A stretch of DNA of 7,273 nucleotides from an uncultured Terriglobales bacterium. Lineage in GTDB: Bacteria > Acidobacteriota > Terriglobia > Terriglobales > Acidobacteriaceae. Position numbers and translations under genes: made by a program. A model generated the notes under the pieces. That model was not told the DNA's origin and ran no database searches. It worked only from the letters and a program-made list of their open reading frames with translations. The DNA lies in NCBI GenBank assembly GCA_955652845.1, contig CATPBY010000147.1:1-7273 (forward strand). Direction: 5' to 3'. This document shows positions 1 through 5,724 of the stretch, piece by piece; within the stretch, counting starts at the first letter, position 1, and each line of letters begins with the position of its first letter.

Positions 1-191
1 CTCTGGGAGGGCGGCAGTCTGCCCGCACCCTTCACTTTTTTGTGTCGGCAGTTCTCCTGCTGTTTCTCGTGGTCCACATCGCGATGGTTGTTCTGGCCGG
101 ATTCACCAGCCGCATGCGAGCGATGATTACCGGCAAGGTGATCACCAGTGCCGCCGCTGTGCCCCAGCGCACGGCAGAGGAGCGCACATGA
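1..191 (+). CDS. Cytochrome b561 / thiosulfate-reductase-type cytochrome b, C-terminal end (partial)
   Basis: This is the 3' end of a gene that begins outside the window. It reads in the frame starting at base 3 and gives 62 residues before the TGA at 189-191. About 20 hydrophobic residues (roughly 12-33 of the fragment) form one transmembrane helix. The helix carries two histidines 14 residues apart (fragment positions 11 and 25), a spacing compatible with haem b ligation. A basic tail follows (SRMRAMITGK), as expected on the cytoplasmic side, then a short polar end. The RT-x-HF...VVH...MVVLAG-x..MRAMITGK style is that of b561/b6-domain proteins described as thiosulfate reductase or formate dehydrogenase cytochrome b subunits. 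The stop overlaps the next start (ATGA), so the two genes are very probably co-transcribed and translationally coupled. By inference the protein is the membrane quinone partner of the Mo enzyme encoded next. The family call rests on the C-terminus alone. Confidence 0.72.
   Translation, partial: LGGRQSARTLHFFVSAVLLLFLVVHIAMVVLAGFTSRMRAMITGKVITSAAAVPQRTAEERT
176..182 (+). promoter_or_regulatory. Shine-Dalgarno site of the Mo oxidoreductase gene
   Basis: AGAGGAG lies inside the last codons of the upstream cytochrome gene, 5 nt before the ATG at 188. It is the clearest ribosome binding site in the window and fixes the start within the ATGA overlap. Confidence 0.75.
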
Positions 192-946
192 ACAAGATCT
201 CACGCCGCAGGTTCGTTACCGCTGGTCTCGCTGCCACCGCAGGCGTGTCGGGCGTGGCGGTAGCCGGCACTCTGGCGCGGCGCTATGGGCTTCTCCCGCC
301 CGACGGCGGCGGAATTTACGGTCCGGGCGAAACCCTGACTTACGCCGCGCAGCGGCTTTTGATGAGACACTCGCTGGCCCGTGAGTTTCCGCGCAGCATG
401 ATTTCCAAGGTTCCTTTCGCCAATGAACTCGCGCCTTTCAACGATGCCTTCAAACGCCACCAGGCCAGCGGGTTTGCAAACTGGCGGCTTTCCATCGATG
501 GCATGGTCGCCCGGCCAGCTTCGCTTTCGCTGTCCGATCTCAGAAGTTTTCCCGTCCGCAGCCAGATCACTGAAGTTGTGTGCGAGGAGGGCTGGTCCTA
601 CGTCGCGGAGTGGATTGGAACGCCTCTCATTGAAGTCCTGAACGCCTCCGGGCTTTTGCCGCAAGCGCGATATGTGGTTTACTTCTCCATCGAGCCTGAC
701 TGGTGGGAGAGCATCGACTTGGCCGATGCCCGGCATCCCCAAACTCTCCTGACGTACGCGATGAACGACGGAGATCTCGCGGTGGGTTTTGGTGGACCGC
801 TGCGCCTGCGTGTGCCCCGCCAGCTCGGCTACAAGAGTGTTAAATTCATAACTCGGCTGACGGTCACAGACTCACTTAAAAGCTTCGGCAAGGGTCTCGG
901 AGGTGCAAACGCGGAAGGCGGTTATGCCTGGTACGCGGGCATCTGA
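188..946 (+). CDS. Tat-exported molybdopterin-dependent oxidoreductase, sulfite oxidase-like fold
   Basis: A 252-residue protein. The N-terminus SRRRFV (residues 5-10) is a twin-arginine motif, followed by a hydrophobic Ala/Gly/Val stretch (11-28), so export in folded form with its cofactor is expected. The rest is the Mo-cofactor domain of the sulfite oxidase/MsrP (YedY) superfamily. VVCEEGW holds Cys132, the expected thiolate ligand to molybdenum. It is followed by the characteristic WIGTPL, a WWESIDLADA..HPQTLL segment, GGPLRLRVPRQLGYKSVKFI, and the C-terminal GYAWYAGI ending. No C-terminal dimerisation domain of animal or plant sulfite oxidase and no haem domain is present, so electrons must pass to a separate partner. 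The overlapping cytochrome b gene is the obvious candidate. The substrate cannot be read from the sequence: sulfite, methionine sulfoxide or another S/N-oxide are all possible. Family assignment is secure and function is open. Confidence 0.9.
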   Translation: MNKISRRRFVTAGLAATAGVSGVAVAGTLARRYGLLPPDGGGIYGPGETLTYAAQRLLMRHSLAREFPRSMISKVPFANELAPFNDAFKRHQASGFANWRLSIDGMVARPASLSLSDLRSFPVRSQITEVVCEEGWSYVAEWIGTPLIEVLNASGLLPQARYVVYFSIEPDWWESIDLADARHPQTLLTYAMNDGDLAVGFGGPLRLRVPRQLGYKSVKFITRLTVTDSLKSFGKGLGGANAEGGYAWYAGI

Positions 947-1031
947 GTACCTCAACTTCCAATAAGTAATGGGCCAAAAATGAAGGTCTAAGGCAGCTAC
1001 ACAGCGCCACATCCGGATGGTAGCCTGATGA
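947..1031. other. Short intergenic gap between the Mo oxidoreductase and the Prim-Pol gene
   Basis: These 85 bp separate two plus-strand genes. A 10-bp perfect palindrome (CATCCGGATG, 1010-1019) lies 12 bp before the GTG start at 1032, and GGCCAAAA occurs at 972-979 and again at the start of the next gene. There is no strong terminator hairpin with a T-run and no convincing -35/-10 pair. The palindrome could be an operator but may be chance. Confidence 0.35.
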
Positions 1032-2339
1032 GTGGCCAAAAGAGCAACCGGCGAAGTACTGTCCTTGGAGGGGCGGGAAGTCCTTGTAACGCATCCCGAC
1101 AAGCTGTATTTTTCATCGCAGGCGCGAATCTCCAAACTCGATCTCGTACGCTACTATCTGTCCGTCGCCCCGGGCGCGCTTGGCGGAATTCAGGATCGTC
1201 CAATCGTTCTCAAGCGCTTCGTCAACGGCGCCGAAAGTGGTGCGTTTTATCAAAAGCGTGCGCCCGCCCAGCGGCCCTCCTGGCTGCGAACAGTCACTCT
1301 GTCGTTCCCTTCGGGCCGAACTGCGGAAGAGATTGTCGTCGATGACGTGCCTGGGCTCGCCTGGATCGTAAATCTGGGTTGCATCGAACTACACCCGCAT
1401 GCGGTCCGTACCGCAGATCTCGAGCATCCCGACGAATTGCGCATCGATCTCGATCCCGTTCCGGGTGTTGACTGGGGCGATGTGTGCCGCGTTGCTGTTG
1501 AAGTGCAGGGGCTGCTCGAAGAGATCGGACTTCGTGGCTGGCCCAAAACCAGCGGTTCACGCGGCATGCACATCAATGTCCGTATCGAACCCCGCTGGAC
1601 ATTCGCGGAGGTGCGCCGCGCGGCCGTCGCGTTATCCCGCGCAGTGGAGCGGCGTGCACCGGCTCTGGCCAGCTCGAAATGGTGGAAAGAAGAGCGGCAT
1701 GGGGTGTTCCTCGACTACAACCAGAATGCCAAGGACCGGACCACATGCTCGGCGTATTCTGTGCGACCGGTTCCGGACGCCCGTGTGTCGGCGCCGCTTT
1801 TCTGGCACGAAGTGCCCGACTGCGATCCAGCGAACTTCACGCTATTCACAATTCCGGAGCGCTTCGCCAAAATTGGTAATCCGCACGCAGACATGAATGC
1901 CGCGCCTGGTTCGCTTGAGGAATTGTTCGAGCTCGCGAACAAAGATGAAGCCACCGGTCTTGGGGACGCACCCTGGCCGCCTCACTTTCGCAAGATGGAA
2001 GGGGAATCGCCTCGAGTCGCGCCCTCCCGTGCTAAGTCAACTGTGAAAAAGCCGCGCATAAAGATGCCGCTGATCGTGGTTGCGAATTCTTCCGACAGAG
2101 CATCCGCGCTGGCGGGGCTCGAAAGATGGAAGAGCAAGCACCCCAATGTGGCCGGTTTGCTTGCGATCGACGACGTACTGGTCGACTCCATGCGCGGCAG
2201 GTCATCGACCTGGACGCGCATTCGGGTCAACCTGCGTCATGTGCCAGCAGCGCTGCGGCCGCCGCAGGAAACTCCCGACCCGGATGACGATCCAACGCGC
2301 GAATGGCGTGAGCGGCGTAAGAACAAAGCAGATATCTAG
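1032..2339 (+). CDS. LigD-type primase-polymerase (Prim-PolC-like DNA repair polymerase)
   Basis: A 435-residue stand-alone archaeo-eukaryotic primase-fold polymerase, homologous to the polymerase domain of LigD. Such enzymes add a few nucleotides, preferring ribonucleotides, at gaps and broken ends. VTHPDKLYF (19-27) is the family's N-terminal signature. LRIDLDPVPG supplies the metal-binding pair Asp139 and Asp141. SGSRGMHINV supplies the nucleotide-binding His180, and VFLDYNQN the third metal ligand Asp228. All expected catalytic residues are therefore present. The polymerase domain ends near residue 320. A basic linker (328-345) leads to a small C-terminal region (about 352-425) with LAIDDVLVDSMRGRSSTWTRIRVNLRHVP split over 378-405, which resembles the tails of mycobacterial Prim-PolC proteins as I recall them. 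The start is GTG, directly preceded by an in-frame TGA (1029-1031), so no longer N-terminus is possible; the ribosome binding site is weak. No ligase or nuclease domain is fused. The ligase is encoded by the convergent neighbour. Confidence 0.9.
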   Translation: MAKRATGEVLSLEGREVLVTHPDKLYFSSQARISKLDLVRYYLSVAPGALGGIQDRPIVLKRFVNGAESGAFYQKRAPAQRPSWLRTVTLSFPSGRTAEEIVVDDVPGLAWIVNLGCIELHPHAVRTADLEHPDELRIDLDPVPGVDWGDVCRVAVEVQGLLEEIGLRGWPKTSGSRGMHINVRIEPRWTFAEVRRAAVALSRAVERRAPALASSKWWKEERHGVFLDYNQNAKDRTTCSAYSVRPVPDARVSAPLFWHEVPDCDPANFTLFTIPERFAKIGNPHADMNAAPGSLEELFELANKDEATGLGDAPWPPHFRKMEGESPRVAPSRAKSTVKKPRIKMPLIVVANSSDRASALAGLERWKSKHPNVAGLLAIDDVLVDSMRGRSSTWTRIRVNLRHVPAALRPPQETPDPDDDPTREWRERRKNKADI

Positions 2340-2355
2340 CCAGCGCGAGAGCTAG
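2336..2355. repeat. Small inverted repeat carrying both convergent stop codons
   Basis: CTAGC at 2336-2340 and GCTAG at 2351-2355 form 5-bp arms around a 10-nt loop. Each arm contains the TAG stop of one of the two convergent genes. The stem is too short and lacks flanking T-runs, so it is at best a weak bidirectional terminator. It may simply reflect two TAG stops facing each other with the same neighbouring base. Confidence 0.3.
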
Positions 2356-3440
2356 CGGCCCTGAGGGAAAATCTCTGCCAACTCCTGCGGCGCCACGACT
2401 TCGAGCTGCGCATATGTACAGTCTCCTGGCTTCTTGTCGGTTCGCCATCGCCGGAACTGCGCCATATGACGGAATCGGTTTCCCTGCATGTGCTCGTAGG
2501 CGACCTGCACAACCAGTTCAGGTCGCACCGGTTCCCATGACAGGTCCTTGCCTTGACTCCATCGGCTCTGTCCGCCCGGCATACGACCGGGAACTTCATC
2601 AGTAGCGCTTCCCTGATCTGCCCAATCTTTCCACGGATGGCCCGCAAGTGCGTCTTTGCGATAAGGCTTGAGAAATTCTGCGAGTTCTAGCCGCTTCTTA
2701 GCGGTGAAGCTCGCACAGACTCCGACGTGTTGCAAAGCACCGGCATCATCGTAAAGGCCCAGCAGCAAAGAGCCGACAAGGGCGCGATCGCCTTTCTTGT
2801 ACCAGCGAAATCCTGCCACCACGCAGTCGCAATCGCGCTCGTGTTTGACCTTGAGCATTACCCGTTTGTTTGGCTCGTAAGTCCCCCAGGCGGGCTTGGC
2901 CATGACGCCATCAAGACCCGCGCCCTCGAAGCGGCGAAACCAGCCGGAGGCAAGACTGCGGTCGGAAGTCGCTGGTGTTAGATGGATGGGTGGGGCCGCC
3001 GATGAAATCAGCGTTTCCAGCTCGCGGCGCCGGGTTTGGAATGGCTCGCCCCGAAGATCCCGGTCGGCCAGGCAAAGCAGGTCGAAGAACACGAATGACG
3101 ATGGAGTCTGTTGCGACAGAAGATTTACGCGCTTTGCAGCTGGGTGGAGGCGCAGTTGCAGCGCGTCGAAGTCGAGACCGTTATTCTTGACGATGACAAT
3201 CTCTCCGTCGAGCACGCAGCGAGAAGGCAACGACGAACGCAACGGCTCATGTAGCTCAGGAAAGTAGCGGTTGAGCGGCTTTTCGTCGCGACTCTGGATC
3301 AGGATTTCATCCCCGTCGCGAAACACCAGCGCCCGAAACCCATCCCATTTAGGTTCGAAAATCCAATCTCCAGCGGTTGGTAATTCACTGACTCGCTTGG
3401 CAAGCATCGGCAATAGCGGAGGATTCACGGGAAGATGCAC
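2352..3440 (-). CDS. ligC: ATP-dependent DNA ligase, LigC type
   Basis: A 362-residue ligase that seals nicks by way of a lysyl-AMP intermediate. Motif I is EPKWDGFRAL with nucleophile Lys31. LDGEIV (77-82), FVFFDLL (116-122, motif III), LDGVMAK (176-182, motif IV) and MLKVKHER (195-202, motif V) complete the nucleotidyltransferase domain. The OB-fold half contains PGGQSRW...GKDLSWEPVRPE and the ending RFRHMAQFRRWRTDK..CTYAQLE, both typical of mycobacterial LigC rather than LigD ligase domains. The length matches LigC (about 360 residues). There is no zinc finger or BRCT domain, and no fused polymerase or nuclease. The GTG start gives MHLPVNPPLLPMLAK, which fits the family N-terminus. An in-frame TGA lies one codon upstream. 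GAGG sits only 1 nt before this GTG, so a second GTG at 3428 remains possible. The gene converges on the Prim-Pol gene with 12 bp between stops. LigC with Prim-PolC is known in mycobacteria to act in short-gap excision repair; the same role here is inferred. Confidence 0.93.
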   Translation of the reverse strand: MHLPVNPPLLPMLAKRVSELPTAGDWIFEPKWDGFRALVFRDGDEILIQSRDEKPLNRYFPELHEPLRSSLPSRCVLDGEIVIVKNNGLDFDALQLRLHPAAKRVNLLSQQTPSSFVFFDLLCLADRDLRGEPFQTRRRELETLISSAAPPIHLTPATSDRSLASGWFRRFEGAGLDGVMAKPAWGTYEPNKRVMLKVKHERDCDCVVAGFRWYKKGDRALVGSLLLGLYDDAGALQHVGVCASFTAKKRLELAEFLKPYRKDALAGHPWKDWADQGSATDEVPGRMPGGQSRWSQGKDLSWEPVRPELVVQVAYEHMQGNRFRHMAQFRRWRTDKKPGDCTYAQLEVVAPQELAEIFPQGR

Positions 3441-3489
3441 GCCTCATGGTATACCGTGCACGGGACCTGAAAACGTTTAACATTCAACC
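3441..3489. promoter_or_regulatory. Divergent intergenic region with clustered palindromes (ligC / dehydratase)
   Basis: This 49-bp gap must hold the start signals for ligC (leftward) and the dehydratase (rightward). It contains three perfect short palindromes: GGTATACC (3448-3455), overlapping CCGTGCACGG (3454-3463), and AAACGTTT (3471-3478). They could be operator half-sites of a shared regulator. I cannot identify a known LexA-type box, and no clear -35/-10 pair stands out on either strand. No Shine-Dalgarno sequence precedes the ATG at 3490, so the dehydratase mRNA may have a very short leader. Confidence 0.35.
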
Positions 3490-4431
3490 ATGCCTGTCTC
3501 AGTCTCTGAAGCGAACGAGGCGCGTATCAACATCACACCGGTCGCCTTTCGTACGCCGCTCGTACGCTGTAACGCGGATGCTCCCGCGGACTTGTATTTA
3601 AAGCTGGAGAACCTGCAGCCGATTGGCTCCTTCAAGATTCGCGGAGCAGCAAACGTAATGGCGCTAACCCCGTCCCGCCAACTGGAACGGGGAGTATTAA
3701 CCGCTTCGGCGGGCAACATGGCGCAAGGTGTGGCGTTCTGCGCAAGACGTTTGGGCATTAAGGCGACCATCATCGCACCCGAAACAGCTCCGGCAACCAA
3801 GATTCTGGCGGTGGAACGGATGGGTGGGCGCGTGATCAAGGTGCCCTTCGCCGAATGGTGGCAAACTTTCGAGAGGCGCTCCTATCCAGGCGTCGACGGC
3901 ACTTTTATTCACGCCTTCGATGATCCTCACGTGATGGCGGGCAACGCTACCATCACACTGGAACTTCTGGAAGATCTGCCGGATCTGGACGCGGTGGTGA
4001 TTCCCTGGGGGGGAGGGGGGTTGTCGTGTGGGATTGCCGCCGTGTTGCGAGCGCTCGCTCCGCAGGTTCGAATCTACGCTGCCGAGATCGAAAGCGCTGC
4101 CCCACTGGCTGCGTCTCTGGCGGCAGGCCAGCCGCGCCCGGTTGAATACCAGCCGTCATTCGTCGATGGCATCGGCAGCACAACCGTGTTTCCGAACATG
4201 TTTCAACAGGCTCGCGTGCTCCTTGATGGTTCCCTGGTTGTGACCCTGAATGAGGCGGCTCAGGCCATGAAACTCGTGGCGGAGCGGAACCGCATTATCG
4301 TCGAGGGCGCGGCGGCCTGTGCAGTGGCTGCTGCCCGGTCGGGACGTGCAGGGCCGGGCAAGATAGTGGCGATCGTGTCCGGGGGGAACATAGACTTGGA
4401 CAAGTTCGCCCAGCTCACTGCGCAGGCCTGA
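3490..4431 (+). CDS. PLP-dependent threonine/serine dehydratase family protein
   Basis: A 313-residue fold-type II PLP enzyme of the threonine dehydratase/serine racemase family. These enzymes deaminate L-threonine to 2-oxobutyrate or L-serine to pyruvate, or racemise serine. GSFKIRGA (46-53) carries the Schiff-base Lys49. SAGNMAQG (73-80) is the substrate-carboxylate loop. GGGG (174-177) is the phosphate-binding glycine loop, and SGGNID (297-302) supplies Ser297, expected to contact the PLP ring nitrogen. There is no C-terminal ACT-type regulatory domain (biosynthetic IlvA is about 500 residues), so a catabolic TdcB-like enzyme, serine racemase or hydroxyaspartate ammonia-lyase is more likely than isoleucine biosynthesis. 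The conserved MAGQGT stretch reads MAGNAT at 149-154. The start is bounded by an in-frame TAA at 3478-3480. Neighbouring genes do not indicate the pathway. The family is clear and the exact substrate is not. Confidence 0.9.
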   Translation: MPVSVSEANEARINITPVAFRTPLVRCNADAPADLYLKLENLQPIGSFKIRGAANVMALTPSRQLERGVLTASAGNMAQGVAFCARRLGIKATIIAPETAPATKILAVERMGGRVIKVPFAEWWQTFERRSYPGVDGTFIHAFDDPHVMAGNATITLELLEDLPDLDAVVIPWGGGGLSCGIAAVLRALAPQVRIYAAEIESAAPLAASLAAGQPRPVEYQPSFVDGIGSTTVFPNMFQQARVLLDGSLVVTLNEAAQAMKLVAERNRIIVEGAAACAVAAARSGRAGPGKIVAIVSGGNIDLDKFAQLTAQA

Positions 4432-4583
4432 TCAAACTCGCGTGAACTTGGACGCACGGCGCTACCCAGAGGAAGGAAGAAGAAGTCTGATCGCAGCGTG
4501 GCCTCTGGTCTGTGGACGAGCAGGGCACGCAGGCGATTTCTGCGCTCCTAATAGATAGAATAAGCGGCTGAGCACCAACCACA
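4432..4583. other. Non-coding gap between the dehydratase and the Gfo/Idh/MocA gene
   Basis: At 152 bp this is the longest gene-free stretch in the window. It holds a purine-rich run (about 4467-4485) and an inverted repeat CCAGAGG (4466-4472) / CCTCTGG (4502-4508) with a 29-nt loop. An AT-rich patch, CTAATAGATAGAATAAG (4548-4564), lies 20-36 bp before the next start and is the best place for a -10 element. No -35 match is convincing. A promoter for the downstream gene somewhere here is an inference. Confidence 0.3.
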
Positions 4584-5684
4584 ATGACCAGGCAGAAAAT
4601 GAATATCGCGATGATCGGTTCCGGCTTCATAGCGAAGGTGCACTCCAATGCCTTCCGCCAAGTCGGCCATTTTTTTGATCTGCCCTATGAACTTCAATTG
4701 AAGGTCATCTGCGGACGCAATCGGGCCAAGCTGGAAGCGGCGGCTGCACAGTGGGGCTGGGAAGAGGTCGAAGGGGATTGGCGCGCGCTCGTCAGCCGGA
4801 AGGACATTGACATTATCGACATCGCGGTTCCGAATGTTTTGCATGCTCCCATCGCAATTGCAGCAGCGCAGGCTGGAAAGATACTGCTGTGTGAGAAGCC
4901 GTTGGCCACGTCCCTGAAAGAAGCCGAAAATATGGCGACGGCCGCCAGCAATGTTCCGAACCTGGTGTGGTTCAATTACAGGCGCGTCCCCGCGGTCGCC
5001 TTCGCAAAGCAGCTGATTGATGAAGGACGGACCGGAGAGCCCTTTCATTATCGCGCCCTCTATCTGAATCAGTCAGGCAATGATGCGTCGAAGGCGTCAG
5101 GATGGCGGTACAAACGCAGTGAAGCTGGGACCGGCGCCACGGGAGATCTACTGTCACATTCGATCGATCTTGCACTCTACCTGAACGGACCCATCACCGA
5201 ACTGACGGCTATGACCCACACTTTCGCTCCTGGACGCGATGTTGATGATGCCGCACTGCTGCTGGCTCGATTCGCGAATGGAAGCATTGGCAGCTTTGAG
5301 GTGAGCCGCTACGGAGTTGGCTGCCAGAACCGCAACACATTCGAAATCAATGGATCCAGGGGGATGCTGCGATTCAATCTGGAAGACATGAACCGGCTCG
5401 ACTTCTATGACGCTACCGAAGCTTCAAGCCTGCAGGCCACCCGAAGCCTGATGGTGACCGGACCGAACCATCCCTATTGGGAAGTCTTTTGGAAGCCTGG
5501 TCATGCAATTGGCTACGAACATCCGTTTATTGCCACGCTCGGCGATTTTCTGCGCTCAATGGCGCGGAACGAGAAGTTTCATGTGAATTTTGAAGACGCG
5601 GTGGAAGTCCAGCGGGTGCTCGATTCCCTCGAACGGTCCGCATTGTCTCGCAATTGGGTGAAGGTGGAGAAGAGGCCGCATTGA
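4584..5684 (+). CDS. Gfo/Idh/MocA family NAD(P)-dependent oxidoreductase
   Basis: A 366-residue probable cytoplasmic dehydrogenase of the glucose-fructose oxidoreductase/inositol dehydrogenase superfamily. The Rossmann half opens with IAMIGSGFIAKVHSNAF (GxGxxA dinucleotide loop at 12-17). IAVPNVLHAPIAIAAAQAGK follows, then the hallmark CEKPLA with Lys105. The alpha/beta substrate domain has the GDLLSHSIDLALYL helix, with Asp188 and His192 as the expected catalytic/substrate residues. It ends with a QRVLDSLERSA helix typical of the family. The longest start is ATG 4584, bounded by an in-frame TGA at 4569-4571. ATG 4599 (residue 6) has an AGG 6 nt upstream, gives an N-terminus closer to the Rossmann strand, and may be the true start. 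The substrate is probably a sugar, polyol or sugar acid. The convergent GH3 gene makes a sugar-processing locus plausible but does not prove a link. Confidence 0.9.
   Translation: MTRQKMNIAMIGSGFIAKVHSNAFRQVGHFFDLPYELQLKVICGRNRAKLEAAAAQWGWEEVEGDWRALVSRKDIDIIDIAVPNVLHAPIAIAAAQAGKILLCEKPLATSLKEAENMATAASNVPNLVWFNYRRVPAVAFAKQLIDEGRTGEPFHYRALYLNQSGNDASKASGWRYKRSEAGTGATGDLLSHSIDLALYLNGPITELTAMTHTFAPGRDVDDAALLLARFANGSIGSFEVSRYGVGCQNRNTFEINGSRGMLRFNLEDMNRLDFYDATEASSLQATRSLMVTGPNHPYWEVFWKPGHAIGYEHPFIATLGDFLRSMARNEKFHVNFEDAVEVQRVLDSLERSALSRNWVKVEKRPH
4590..4592 (+). promoter_or_regulatory. Possible ribosome binding site favouring the internal ATG 4599
   Basis: AGG at 4590-4592 lies 6 nt before ATG 4599, whereas no Shine-Dalgarno-like sequence precedes ATG 4584 (upstream bases are CACCAACCACA). 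This is weak support for a protein five residues shorter. Confidence 0.35.
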
Positions 5685-5724
5685 GAACGCGAAGCGCACC
5701 ATCTCCGTTAGCGGCTTTTGCTTT

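Noticed and set aside
972..1041. Repeated GGCCAAAA (972-979 and 1034-1041) as a functional direct repeat
   Set aside because: Eight bases twice in about 70 bp, one copy being inside the coding start, is compatible with chance.
1028..1345. ATG at 1028 as an alternative start near the polymerase gene
   Set aside because: It opens a different frame whose 105-residue product has no LigD-Pol motifs. GTG 1032 opens the frame that does.
1399..1896. Open frame of 165 codons overlapping the polymerase gene in another frame
   Set aside because: The Arg/Ser/Cys-rich low-complexity translation is typical of an out-of-frame reading; the polymerase frame carries all conserved motifs.
4466..4508. Inverted repeat CCAGAGG/CCTCTGG as a terminator after the dehydratase gene
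   Set aside because: The arms are 7 bp with a 29-nt loop and no following T-run, so a stable intrinsic terminator is unlikely.
4548..5048. Antisense open frame of 166 codons over the Gfo/Idh/MocA start region
   Set aside because: No domain is recognisable, and it is fully explained as the complement of the Rossmann domain coding sequence.
5685..5724. Bidirectional terminator between the convergent Gfo/Idh/MocA and GH3 genes
   Set aside because: I could not find a convincing GC-rich stem with T-runs on either side; only a short T4 run is present.
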